The notes beneath the pieces were generated by a model. That model searched no databases, was not told the DNA's origin, and saw nothing but the letters and a program-made list of their open reading frames with translations. Made by a program: the position numbers and the translations under genes. From Spraguea lophii (taxonomy: Eukaryota; Microsporidia; Spragueidae), in assembly GCA_001887945.1 (NCBI GenBank), contig LDOQ01000363.1:1-64000 (forward strand): DNA of 64,000 nt, written 5' to 3'. Every line of letters starts with the position of its first letter. Within the stretch, counting starts at the first letter, position 1. Below, in pieces: positions 21,931-31,797 of this stretch.

Positions 21931-23286
21931 TTAAAGATCTTCCTTTGTCTCAGTCTTTTCTTCGTCTTCTTTTATTTCAGCTTCTTCTTTTCCTTCTTCC
22001 TTTATTTCAGTTTCTCCTTTCATCCCACCTTCATCCTTTATCTCAGTTTCTTCTGGTATTTCGATTACTGCTTTGTTATTACCATGCCCTATAAATTCTG
22101 CCAATGCCTTTTCCGTTCTATCTGTACTACTATAAACTACCTCTTCATTTGTATTTGCTTTAATAAGCATTATAGTTGGAAAATATTCTATTTTATATTC
22201 TGGCATATCATTCTCCAACATATTCACTGTACCGATTTCTACTTTATTCTTATCTATTCTTTCTCCCAATTTTTCCAATATTGGCATTAATTGTACACAG
22301 AATGAACAATATGGTGAATGAAATATTAATAATCTATCTTTTTTAATTGCACCATTTTTAAATTCATTCCATTCTTTTCTTACAATAATTTTTATATTAC
22401 GTTCATTATTATCTGCAGGTGGTTCACCAGAATTTTCAAACGCTATTAATTTATTATTAAAATAATCATTGATAAATTCTTTTATCGTATCTAAATTATG
22501 CGTATTTTCTTTTTTATATTTTTTATTTTCTCCAATAAATACCATTGCAGGTAAACTTTCTTTTGTAATACCAAAATATTTAATATTTGATTTTTCATCA
22601 TCATATGGTATTAAGCCTATTTTTATTTGTTCACGTATAGAATACGCATAGGTTCGTAATTCTTTCATATTTTCAAATTCTTGATGAAAAAGATAAAATA
22701 CTGGAAGACCACATTCTTCATAATATTGTAAATTTTCTTGTGATACCATATCAAGAATGGGGGTATTTACGACAGAAAGTGCATTTTCTACCGTTGTGAA
22801 TTCTTTCTTGTAATAAGCATTTTCTTTAGCATTAAAACCATAATATCCTGGAAATGGAACATTTAATTCCTCTGCTAATTTTTCATCCGTAGAAACATAT
22901 ATTTTCATATTACCATTAATTTCTATCAATTCTTTTACAAAAAACACCATAAATGATATTTTACCTTTATAAATTTCTTCTTCAAAAGTTTCATCTTTCA
23001 TTTTTTCTATATTCTTCACAGCCTCCTTAATATCAAAATTCAAAGAATCATTTTTCAATGAACCCAACATTTCTTCCAATTTACCCTCATCTTCATTTTT
23101 TACATTAAATCTCCTTCCTTTATGTTCAATGACTATATTATCCTTATCCACCGCCTTCATCATATTTATCTCAAAACCATCACTTTTCAAAGCAGTCTTC
23201 AAATCCCCATACACAGTAACAGGATCGCGTGAATAAACATAATATATAAAATATATAAATATATTTAGTAAATTAATAGTAAACAT
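21931..23286 (-). CDS. protein disulfide isomerase-like protein of the ER
   Basis: About 451 residues from the preferred ATG at 23286, which has TTTACCCTTA directly before it, the same context as the VID27 gene; an upstream ATG at 23325 would add 13 residues. Hydrophobic signal sequence first, then thioredoxin-like domains. The C-terminal domain carries FHSPYCSFCVQLMPIL (active site CSFC at about residues 327-330) and a later cis-Pro loop (EYFPTIMLI). The N-terminal thioredoxin-like half shows no CxxC. The acidic tail ends KEDL, an HDEL/KDEL-like ER retrieval signal. It probably catalyses or chaperones disulfide formation for secreted proteins. CSFC in place of the usual CGHC should shift redox potential toward a more reducing or isomerase-weak enzyme. 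One active site and the acidic tail are the unusual traits. Confidence 0.85.
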   Translation of the reverse strand: MFTINLLNIFIYFIYYVYSRDPVTVYGDLKTALKSDGFEINMMKAVDKDNIVIEHKGRRFNVKNEDEGKLEEMLGSLKNDSLNFDIKEAVKNIEKMKDETFEEEIYKGKISFMVFFVKELIEINGNMKIYVSTDEKLAEELNVPFPGYYGFNAKENAYYKKEFTTVENALSVVNTPILDMVSQENLQYYEECGLPVFYLFHQEFENMKELRTYAYSIREQIKIGLIPYDDEKSNIKYFGITKESLPAMVFIGENKKYKKENTHNLDTIKEFINDYFNNKLIAFENSGEPPADNNERNIKIIVRKEWNEFKNGAIKKDRLLIFHSPYCSFCVQLMPILEKLGERIDKNKVEIGTVNMLENDMPEYKIEYFPTIMLIKANTNEEVVYSSTDRTEKALAEFIGHGNNKAVIEIPEETEIKDEGGMKGETEIKEEGKEEAEIKEDEEKTETKEDL

Positions 23287-24422
23287 TAAGGGTAAAGTAA
23301 AACCAAGAAATAAATAAAAATACATTATGCAATAAAAGGTAATATTAAAATCTTTTATATTAAAAATAAAAATAATTATTAAATTGTTAGAGAGATAATT
23401 GTTAGTAGATATTGTTAAATAGTAAGTAAGTGGTAGAAATAAAATAAATATTTTTAAAAAAAGTCAAAAAAAAATAAAATATTTTACAAAACAAATGATC
23501 TTTTTATTTTAATTAAAATATATGATCATATAAGTTATAATAGATGTGATTATAATAGTTATAATTAAGTTATAATAATAATTCTATAATTAAATTATAA
23601 TAATATATAAAATATGTAGTATATATCTTCTATGGTAATTATAAAGATTATTTATTTTATAAAATTTAAAAAAAAACATTTTAATTAAAAATATTTAAAT
23701 TAAAAATTTTATAATATGCATTAATATTAATATTTTTATTTCTTATTAATACAAATAATAGCATAAATAAATTAAAATAATTAATATAATAATATTTAAT
23801 ATCTTTTATATATTATTATTATTAAATATATTATTATTAGATAGAATAATATATTACAAAAGAAATAAGAATCCTATTAAATTAGAAAAGAATGATTTTT
23901 ATTACTATACACAAAATTCTAACACTCTGGAGTATAATATAAAATAAGATTAATACATATATTTAGATAACTCAATATAACTTATATTATATAATTATAT
24001 ATTATATTATATATTATATGTTATATTAAATTATCAATAGTAAATATAAATAATAATAAGATTTTAATTATCAATGTTATTTTAATTTGTAATATTATTT
24101 TATAGAAGTATAATGTCATAATTAAAATTTTATTACTATTTATATTTATATTAATAGGGTATATTGATAAAATAAATGAAGTAATAGATAATGATAGATT
24201 ATAGTAATACAAATAGAAGTAGTAGATAAAAGTAATATACGATAGAATAATAAATAAAAAGTTGATGTCATTATCTGTATTATTACTTCTATCTGCGTTT
24301 CTTTAGTATCACTCATGTTTCTATCTCTTTTTATCAATATCACTTCTATCATTATCACTTCTATCTCTTTTAATATCTTTATTATTTATTACTTTTATTT
24401 TAAAAAGATTTATACCCTTCAA
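23287..24422. other. AT-rich divergent intergenic region with SINE fragment
   Basis: Separates the divergently transcribed PDI and DHH1-like genes. A fragment of the SINE body lies at about 23905-23965 (AATTCTAACACTCTGGAGTA, then AAGATTAATACATAT). The remainder is extremely AT-rich with no gene. Confidence 0.55.
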
Positions 24423-26225
24423 ATGAATACAAATAAGCAAATAAATAATAGAAATAAAAATATTGGTAATATAAGTGATATAAATGATACTATAACTAAG
24501 AATATAACAAAGAGTAAGAATAAGAAGTATAAAAAGAAAAATAATAATAATAGTAAAGATAATAAAGACAATAAAGATGTTATTGATAATAATGATAATA
24601 AAGATAGTAATTCTATTAACAACAAAGATATAAACGATAAAGATATTATCAATAATACTACTAACGATACTACTAAAAATATTAATGATATAACTATGGA
24701 TTCTAAATTATCTAAATTATTAACAAAATTAAAAGTAGCTGAAGATTTATACGGTGTAGATCTTACTTCTGATAAAAACAATATGATTTCTACTACTGAC
24801 AAATGTACTGCTGATGTAAATATTTACAAGGATAAAAAATGGAATGTGTTTAATTTGGATGAAAAATTAATAAAAAATATAAATAATTTAGGATTTATAT
24901 ATCCATCTCCTGTGCAATATAAAGCTATACCACATTCATTAGAAAATGAATATATGGTTGTTAGAGCAAAGAATGGTACTGGTAAGACTGCAGCGTATTT
25001 AATACCCATGATACAAAATATAATAAACAGAAAAATAGAAGGAATGGATAATGATGGTAGATTATATGGGATAATTTTAGTGCCTACGAGAGAATTGGCA
25101 TTGCAGGTGAGTAAGGTGGCAAAGAGATTATCGTATGAAATATGTAATCCGTGTATAAATAATACGCATAATAGAATATCTATTATCAGTACGTTTGGAG
25201 GAACGAATATTCATGAAGATATTATACGATTGAAAAAAGGTGTGGATATTATAGTGTGTACATTGGGTAGGATAGTAGATTTGGTGGAAAAAAGAGTAAT
25301 AGATTTTAGTAGTGTCGTGAAAATGGTGTTTGATGAAGCTGATAAGATGTTGAGTGTAGAATTTCAAAAAAATATAAAATATTTAATACGCTTATTATCG
25401 ATGAATAAAAAAGAAAAGATTATTTTAGAATTATATTCTGCAACATTTCCATCAGTGGTTAAAGATTTTGTATCAACGTACATGCATAATATTTGTTATA
25501 TAAATCTTATGAAAGAATTATCACTGATAGGAATATATCAGTTTTATGCATTAGTAGATATTAAAGAGAAATTACACTGTCTTAAAACACTGCTTAATAA
25601 AATAGAATTTAAACAATGCATAATATTTTGTAATAATGTTAATAATGTAGAATTATTAGCAATGAAGGTAACAGATATGGGATTTCCATCATATTACATA
25701 CATAGTAAGATGAAACAAGAAGAAAGAAATAAAGTATTCCATAATTTTAGTGAAAGCTACAAGTACAACCAAAATAATAATCATAATAATAATAATAGTA
25801 TTTCAGGTGTGAGAGCAGATAATAATGCTACAAATATGAGATCAGATAATAACCGTGGTATAGATAACAACGATATTACACACAATCATACTCATAACAA
25901 CAATACTAATCATACTACACACAATAACAACAATAATACGTATAATAACACGTATGGATGTAAAATACTTGTATGCTCTGATTTAGTTACGAGAGGAATA
26001 GATAATAAAAATGTTAATTTAGTAATAAACTTTGAATTCCCATATTCATCAGAATCATATTTACATAGAATAGGTAGAAGTGGAAGATTTGGAGGAGAAG
26101 GAATAGCAATAAGTTTTGTAGTAGAAAAAGAAAAGAATAGAGTAATAGAAGTAGAAAATGGATTAGGCATAGAAATATTACCAGTATCAGATCCATCGTT
26201 TAATAAAAGATTAACAAATAAATAA
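24423..26225 (+). CDS. DHH1: DEAD-box RNA helicase of the DDX6/Dhh1 type with Asn/His-rich insert
   Basis: 600 residues from ATG 24423, preceded by ACCCTTCAA; an upstream in-frame ATG at 24315 would add a hydrophobic leader alien to the family. An Asn/Lys/Asp-rich N-terminus of about 130 residues precedes the helicase core. Core motifs: Q motif (GFIYPSPVQYKAIP), motif I AKNGTGKT (about 182-189), PTRELALQ, TLGR (usual TPGR), DEAD (304-307), YSATFP, RGID and HRIGRSGRFG (548-555). KNGTGKTAA, YINLMKELSL, KLHCLKTL and MKQEERNKVFHNF are diagnostic of DDX6/Dhh1, which promotes decapping and translational repression. A low-complexity insert of about 70 residues (443-513) sits between motifs IV and V, where yeast Dhh1 has a short loop. 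Confidence 0.93.
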   Translation: MNTNKQINNRNKNIGNISDINDTITKNITKSKNKKYKKKNNNNSKDNKDNKDVIDNNDNKDSNSINNKDINDKDIINNTTNDTTKNINDITMDSKLSKLLTKLKVAEDLYGVDLTSDKNNMISTTDKCTADVNIYKDKKWNVFNLDEKLIKNINNLGFIYPSPVQYKAIPHSLENEYMVVRAKNGTGKTAAYLIPMIQNIINRKIEGMDNDGRLYGIILVPTRELALQVSKVAKRLSYEICNPCINNTHNRISIISTFGGTNIHEDIIRLKKGVDIIVCTLGRIVDLVEKRVIDFSSVVKMVFDEADKMLSVEFQKNIKYLIRLLSMNKKEKIILELYSATFPSVVKDFVSTYMHNICYINLMKELSLIGIYQFYALVDIKEKLHCLKTLLNKIEFKQCIIFCNNVNNVELLAMKVTDMGFPSYYIHSKMKQEERNKVFHNFSESYKYNQNNNHNNNNSISGVRADNNATNMRSDNNRGIDNNDITHNHTHNNNTNHTTHNNNNNTYNNTYGCKILVCSDLVTRGIDNKNVNLVINFEFPYSSESYLHRIGRSGRFGGEGIAISFVVEKEKNRVIEVENGLGIEILPVSDPSFNKRLTNK

Positions 26226-26730
26226 ATGATATAATGTGATAGTGATATAATGAGTGTGATAGAGAGAGATAATAGAAATGATATGATAGAGATAGAGTGA
26301 GTGATAATGAGATAATAGAAATAATATAAAATCATAATAAAACAGAGAAATAAGAATAAAGATAGAAAGATTATTTATTTTCTATCATTTATTAGAAATA
26401 TAATTTTTTTTAAAAAAAAATAAAAGTAAAGATGGAAGTGTAATTGTAAATAAAATATATTTTACACTTATTTTTATTTAATATGATTATTTGATATAAG
26501 TATTTATTGTTAGTATAAATATGATAATATAAGTATGATAATGGTTTTATTTATAACTTATCTATCATATTATGATTTATATCATAACATAAAATTATTA
26601 TCATACAATCATATATTAATCATTCAATCAAATATATCATTTAATCATTACCTAATTATCACTTCATTTAATCATTTGTTAATATCTAAAACATTATAAA
26701 ACATTATAATATTTTCATTCTATAGATATT
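26226..26730. other. AT-rich intergenic spacer
   Basis: Purine-rich GATA-like repeats follow the helicase stop codon, then AT-rich DNA up to the next ATG. No gene or repeat family recognised. Confidence 0.4.
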
Positions 26731-28617
26731 ATGACTAAAGATAATTCTAATGATAATATATGTATAATAGATAATCTAATATTAAATAAATCTATAATAT
26801 ATAATATAAAAGTACCTATACAACATTGGCAGTTAAGAGATATGTTAAAAACTACAAATGATGGTATAATATATTGTAGTAATAATAAAGTATGTAAATT
26901 AATATTAGATGATAGTAATATATATGATACGTGTGAGAGTATGTATGAGAGTGATATTTATAATAATATATATAATGATATATGTGGTAATAATATGTAT
27001 AATACTACAAACACTCATACTAACAATCACATTAGCAATTATACCAATACAAATACTACTAGCAATCATATTAACAATTATACCAATACTAATAACAACC
27101 ATACAAATATAATTAATAATAACTATAATATAGTTGTAATAATGGAAGATCTACCATTCTATCCTACTACAATAGATGTATGTACTATAGGTAATGATAA
27201 TATTATTGTTGTAGCTGGACATAATGGATATTTTGCTATAAAAACAAAAGATAGAGTAATAATAGAAAGAATAGGAGATACAATAATTAATTCAGTTAGA
27301 ATATTGATATTAGACTGTAATAAAAATTATAAAGATGATGATAGAGGTGATAATGGTATAAGTGATAGTGATAGAAGTTATAAAGGTAGAAATGATAGAA
27401 GTATAGGTAATAACAATCATACTACCACACGTACTAACAATCATACTAAACATACAACCACACGTACTAACAATCATACTAAACATAATAATACTAATCA
27501 TACTAATACATTAGTATTGTTTAGTAGTAATGATACTACTATAAAAATATATTCTATAGAATATAATACTATAATACAATCTCTAGAACATCAATGGCCT
27601 GTAAATAACTGTGAGTATAATAAAGATAAAGATATATTAGTAACAGTAGGAGATACAGATGAAATAAATATTTTTAAAAGAAATAAAAATATATGTTGTC
27701 TAGAATGTTATAAGTATGATAGATGTGATAGTAAGAGTGTTATTGATAGTAATAATGATAGTAATAGATGTGATAGATGTGATATTTATAATCATAGTAA
27801 TGATAATAATATAACTATTACTAACAATCATATACATACTAATCATAACAATACTAATAATAATAATAATCAAAATATAAAAGATATATATGAATATTAT
27901 ACAACAATAAAAACATATAAAGATGCTTCATTTAAAATATCTTTTAATAATAATTATATATTCTCTGTATCTACACAGGATGGTTATGTGGTTGTATATG
28001 ATATAAGAAATATTATAGATAATTATAATGATAATAATGATAGTAATGAGCGTGGTGGTAGTAGTGATAGCGATGAAGATAATACTATAACTAACAACAA
28101 TACTACTAATAATACTACTAACAACAGTATAACTACTAATCATAATATAACTACTAACAATATAATAAATAATATAATATTACATAGTGTTCAGAATAAT
28201 ACTATCAGAGGTGCTATACGTAATGTATTATTTATAAATTATAAATCTTTAGATCTTATGGTATACACAGAACATAATACATATTTTACTATTGTAGATT
28301 GTAGAACATTTAAATACAAACAGATAATAGATATTACAGATAACAGTAGATGTGATAGGTATGATAGGTATGATAATAGTAATATGTACGATAGATATGA
28401 TAGGTATGATAATAGTAATATGTATGATAGTAATACTAATACTACTAATACTAATAACTATAACAATATAAATATAAATGATAGATATGATAACAATGGT
28501 AAAAATAAAAGTAAACAGATATCAGGTTTAACTTATTTTAAAGATAGAATATTTGTAAGTACAGAGGATAGTATATATGAATATATAATTAATAATAAAT
28601 ATAGAAGATTATTTTGA
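26731..28617 (+). CDS. WD-repeat protein with asparagine-rich inserts
   Basis: 628 residues. Beta-propeller blades are recognisable between low-complexity inserts: IIVVAGHNGYFAIKTK, LVLFSSNDTTIKIYSI, DILVTVGDTDEINIFKR, YIFSVSTQDGYVVVYDIR and a C-terminal blade TYFKDRIFVSTEDSIYEY. The N-terminal IQHWQLRDML and the HQWPVNNCEYNKDKDILVTVGD block remind me of fungal cytoplasmic WD proteins of the DUF2415 group, but that is a weak recollection. Inserts at about residues 90-130, 195-255, 320-385, 430-490 and 540-600 are N/T/H- or D/R/Y-rich; several are tandem repeats (DRYDRYDNSNMY twice; TTTRTNNHTKH twice). Function unknown; likely a scaffold. Same strand as and 0.5 kb after the DHH1-like gene. Confidence 0.72.
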   Translation: MTKDNSNDNICIIDNLILNKSIIYNIKVPIQHWQLRDMLKTTNDGIIYCSNNKVCKLILDDSNIYDTCESMYESDIYNNIYNDICGNNMYNTTNTHTNNHISNYTNTNTTSNHINNYTNTNNNHTNIINNNYNIVVIMEDLPFYPTTIDVCTIGNDNIIVVAGHNGYFAIKTKDRVIIERIGDTIINSVRILILDCNKNYKDDDRGDNGISDSDRSYKGRNDRSIGNNNHTTTRTNNHTKHTTTRTNNHTKHNNTNHTNTLVLFSSNDTTIKIYSIEYNTIIQSLEHQWPVNNCEYNKDKDILVTVGDTDEINIFKRNKNICCLECYKYDRCDSKSVIDSNNDSNRCDRCDIYNHSNDNNITITNNHIHTNHNNTNNNNNQNIKDIYEYYTTIKTYKDASFKISFNNNYIFSVSTQDGYVVVYDIRNIIDNYNDNNDSNERGGSSDSDEDNTITNNNTTNNTTNNSITTNHNITTNNIINNIILHSVQNNTIRGAIRNVLFINYKSLDLMVYTEHNTYFTIVDCRTFKYKQIIDITDNSRCDRYDRYDNSNMYDRYDRYDNSNMYDSNTNTTNTNNYNNININDRYDNNGKNKSKQISGLTYFKDRIFVSTEDSIYEYIINNKYRRLF

Positions 28618-29253
28618 TAGATATTATAGATTATAATAGATATGATTGTTATAAGTATTATATATAGATGTTATATATATTTATATGTATGTTATAATAG
28701 ATAATTAAATTATAGGTTAGGTTATTAAATTCTAAAAGGTTAGGTTAGGTTAATATATATTGGTATTTATACTTTTTATTGGTAATAAGAGAAATATAGA
28801 TTTCTATATAATGTAATTTTAATAAGAAATATTTATTAAATATGTAATAATATATTTATAATATGTTAATAGTTAAATGGAATATTCTTAAAATATACAA
28901 TAATAAATTAAATATCTATTAATTTAAATATTAAAAATATTATTTATTTATAGAATGAGTATTCATAAATGATTAATTAAATATATATATTACATCCTAA
29001 ATAATATTTTATTGGTAAATATAGAGAATATTTACTTTTTATTATAATAAAATTTATTATCGTAACTTCTTAGAATTTCTTATTCTTATTATACAATGTA
29101 TATTATATTTATATTACAGTAACTGTTAATTGTAATAAGATTATTCTATTATATCGATATAATATGATGATATAATACGATGATAATATATTTTATTCAT
29201 TACTTTTATTATTTCCTATTAACATTCTATTACAATCATAGTTATTATAGTTA
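28618..29253. other. AT-rich convergent spacer with TTAGG-like motifs
   Basis: Two short TTAGG-type clusters, at about 28713-28723 and 28738-28752 (GGTTAGGTTAGGTTA), in otherwise AT-rich DNA between convergent genes. No gene seen; a 92-codon plus-strand frame at 29180 overlaps the minus-strand gene and is a shadow. Confidence 0.5.
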
Positions 29254-30372
29254 TCATCCTTTATCTATGTCTATTACATGTTTATATCTATTACATAATA
29301 TATCCATGATTATATTATCTTTATATTTTATTATATTTGATATTATTACATTTACCAATATTACATTACACCCGTATAACAACATAATGATATCATTATA
29401 TATATTATATATGTTATATATATTATATATATTATATATATTGTATGTATTGTTATAACCATAATTGTATATACAGTATATATAATATATATTTATTATT
29501 ACATCTATAGTGTTATATAATAATATATATTTTATATTATATATTATACCTCTTGTAATATTATCTATAAATAATAATCTTCTTATATTTGTATTATTAT
29601 CTATATGCTTATAACCATAGAAATACATATTATATATTATAATATATATAAATATAGATTCTGATATATTCATACTGTTGTATATAATTATAGATAGAGA
29701 TTTATATTCTTTAAAATAATATAATATTATAAATATTATTAATAATCTTATAACACTATAAGATATAAGTATATCTGTCATCATAATATTTATATTGTAT
29801 AAGTTATTGTTATTTGTATTATTGTGTGTTTGATTTGTATGGTTATCTATAATATTATTATCTATATTATATTTCTTATGAAGATTATCTCTTTTATAAT
29901 TATCACCTATACCTAAATTATACTCTTTATTACCTCTTTTACTATAATCATTATCTATATCTTTATAATTATCACCTATATCTAAATTATACCTATTTAA
30001 ATTATCATTATATAAATTATTATCGTTATATAAATTGTTATCTCTTTTATTTATAATATTATAAATGTATACTATAGATAATATACTTATACTTTTTAAT
30101 AATACATTTATTATACGTATATTTTTTATATCTTTTATATTATATATAAGATATATAATATTAGATATTAGAAATATAATATATGTATAAGATATTATAT
30201 TCTTTAATAAATTATTTCTATGTATATTACTGTTTATATGTATATTACTGTTTATATGTGTATAACTATTCTCGTGTGTATAATTATTTCTATGTATTTG
30301 ATCTATTTTTAATTTTATATGATATATTAGCAGTGATGTATATATAGTAGATAAAAATATAGAATCTAACAT
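29254..30372 (-). CDS. multi-pass membrane protein, family not recognised
   Basis: 372 residues, very Ile/Tyr/Asn-rich. About six to seven hydrophobic segments can be seen: residues 4-20, 55-75, 85-105, then after an Asn/Asp-rich hydrophilic loop (about 110-190) further segments at about 200-220, 228-250, 280-305 and 335-355. A TATATT microsatellite codes for repeated NIY near residues 312-328. The seven-helix-like layout with one large low-complexity loop could suit a transporter, an ER receptor or a lipid enzyme. No motif settles it. ATG start verified; no CCC motif adjacent. Confidence 0.6.
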   Translation of the reverse strand: MLDSIFLSTIYTSLLIYHIKLKIDQIHRNNYTHENSYTHINSNIHINSNIHRNNLLKNIISYTYIIFLISNIIYLIYNIKDIKNIRIINVLLKSISILSIVYIYNIINKRDNNLYNDNNLYNDNLNRYNLDIGDNYKDIDNDYSKRGNKEYNLGIGDNYKRDNLHKKYNIDNNIIDNHTNQTHNNTNNNNLYNINIMMTDILISYSVIRLLIIFIILYYFKEYKSLSIIIYNSMNISESIFIYIIIYNMYFYGYKHIDNNTNIRRLLFIDNITRGIIYNIKYILLYNTIDVIINIYYIYCIYNYGYNNTYNIYNIYNIYNIYNIYNDIIMLLYGCNVILVNVIISNIIKYKDNIIMDILCNRYKHVIDIDKG

Positions 30373-30685
30373 ATATTATAATATTATTGTAATAGTTTAT
30401 AATATATTATAAGTTTTATATGTGAAACTAATAGTTTTATATTATGAAATAAAGTTTTATAAAATGATAATACGAAAGTGTGATAATAAAATAGTGAGAA
30501 TATGAAAGTGTGATAGTAATATTATAATTATAAAGATAATATATATAAATTATTTTTTTATTGATATAAAAAACAATATCAATAACTAACCTAACCTAAC
30601 CCATAAACTTATACATATATTTTATTACAAACATATATAAAGATAATCAATATTATAATCAATTACAATAATCACTATATTCATT
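30373..30685. other. spacer with telomere-like CCTAA run
   Basis: AACTAACCTAACCTAACCC at about 30584-30603 is the complement of a short TTAGG array. Otherwise AT-rich DNA between two minus-strand genes. Confidence 0.5.
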
Positions 30686-31306
30686 TTATTTATTATTTTT
30701 ATATATAACACATGTATTATACACTGTTCCCATATCAATTATTTTATTTTCTTCTTTTCTTACAATCTTTACTTCTTCTCCTGAATAATATGATATATTA
30801 TATTGTTCATTATTCATTTCCATTATATTATCTTCTATGTATATACTACTATTTATTTTTTCTATAATATTTCTATCTATTTGAAATAAACAATAATTCA
30901 TTTCTTCGATATCATAGATATTTATATTTTTTATATTGTTTATATTTTCTATAGTAGGTTGTATATCATTATTATCTTTATAAATATCATTTATATTATT
31001 ATTATTTATATTACGTTGTATAGTAGATATATTATTATTATTATTTGTAGTGTTATTACTTTTATTGTGATCTATTTTTATTATATTACTTTTATTTCTT
31101 TTATCGTTCTTCCTTACTTCTTTTTTCATATCATTTTTTTTCATATCACTTTTATTTATTTCTTTATCATTCTTTTTTAACTCTGGTTGATTATTAATTG
31201 TACATTTATCTACGATATCAGATATAGAATCATTGAATATTTTGGGTTCAAATATTAATTTCTTTTTACCACCTTTTGTTCTTTGTTCAGAATAGAAATT
31301 AGACAT
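30686..31306 (-). CDS. possible RNA polymerase III subunit RPC4 (Rpc53-like)
   Basis: 206 residues; start supported by ACCCTT directly before the ATG. N-terminal GGKKKLIFEPKIF resembles the KxKFxPK segment of RPC4 proteins. The middle (about residues 40-125) is Lys/Asn-rich low complexity. The C-terminal 75 residues follow the RPC4 pattern: a LFQI segment (YCLFQIDRNI, compare LFFQLP), a beta-rich stretch with YYSGEEVKIVRKEENKII, and a final MGTVYNTCVIYKN that parallels LGxVxxKxVVxPD. If right, it is a component of the Pol III subcomplex (with RPC5) for termination and reinitiation. The resemblance is pattern-level only, and a fast-evolving lineage-specific protein is the alternative. Confidence 0.5.
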   Translation of the reverse strand: MSNFYSEQRTKGGKKKLIFEPKIFNDSISDIVDKCTINNQPELKKNDKEINKSDMKKNDMKKEVRKNDKRNKSNIIKIDHNKSNNTTNNNNNISTIQRNINNNNINDIYKDNNDIQPTIENINNIKNINIYDIEEMNYCLFQIDRNIIEKINSSIYIEDNIMEMNNEQYNISYYSGEEVKIVRKEENKIIDMGTVYNTCVIYKNNK

Positions 31307-31486
31307 AAGGGTGTATTAGAATGTAAAATAGAATATATTTAAAAAAATATAAAATATATGTAAAATATAAAAAATAGATATTTTAATTATTGATTATAGT
31401 GTTGATATTATAATCATTGTCTTACAATCTTTACTATTATAATATCTCATATCATTGTCTTATAATCATTGTCTTACAATCATTAC

Positions 31487-31547
31487 TATTATAACCTATT
31501 ATAACCTATTATAACCTATTATAACCTATTATAACCTATTATAACCT
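31487..31547. repeat. tandem decamer repeat ATAACCTATT
   Basis: About six perfect head-to-tail copies of the 10-mer ATAACCTATT lie between two minus-strand genes. Just to the left is an imperfect repeat of TTGTCTTA(C/T)AATCATT. It could be a simple satellite or part of the promoter of the RPC4-like gene. Confidence 0.85.
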
Positions 31548-31560
31548 TTATCATTATGTA

Positions 31561-31797
31561 TTATTGGTATAAATTATCTATTATCCTTTGTCGTTTCAAT
31601 TCTTCCAACAATTTACTCATTTTATTTTTCTCTATATTATATAATTCAGATTTATTATCTATATTTTTAATATGTATTTTAGATTTATAATCTTTATAAT
31701 TATCTTTTACTTTATTATTAAAATATTCTTTTATATTATTATTTTTAAATAAATGTATTTCAGAAAGAAGATTATTGTACAATCTTTTAAGTGACAT
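31561..31797 (-). CDS. LYR-family protein, candidate mitosomal ISD11
   Basis: 78 residues. Predicted three-helix small protein with the LYR-family layout: LYNNLL at residues 6-11 (LYR degenerated to LYN), then a Lys/Asn-rich helix with NNKVKDNYKDYK, where family members have RRxRDxFRxN, and a C-terminal helix LLEELKRQRIIDNLY that matches the VIRRQVxIxxLY end of ISD11/LYRM4. ISD11 stabilises the cysteine desulfurase Nfs1 in Fe-S cluster assembly, which microsporidia keep in their mitosomes. CCCTTATT lies just before the ATG. No mitochondrial presequence is visible, as for human ISD11. Another LYR protein is the main alternative. Confidence 0.6.
   Translation of the reverse strand: MSLKRLYNNLLSEIHLFKNNNIKEYFNNKVKDNYKDYKSKIHIKNIDNKSELYNIEKNKMSKLLEELKRQRIIDNLYQ

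Noticed and set aside
24315..24422. Upstream ATG giving the helicase a hydrophobic leader
   Set aside because: The CCC start motif and family alignment favour the ATG at 24423; a DHH1-type helicase has no signal sequence.
24419..24802. Leu/Ser-rich antisense frames opposite Asn-rich coding (also at 26905, 27928, 38423, 39458)
   Set aside because: They are mirror shadows of AAT/GAT-rich codons on the coding strand.
31440..31550. Decamer array considered as a CRISPR-like array
   Set aside because: Units are contiguous without unique spacers; this is a eukaryotic simple satellite.
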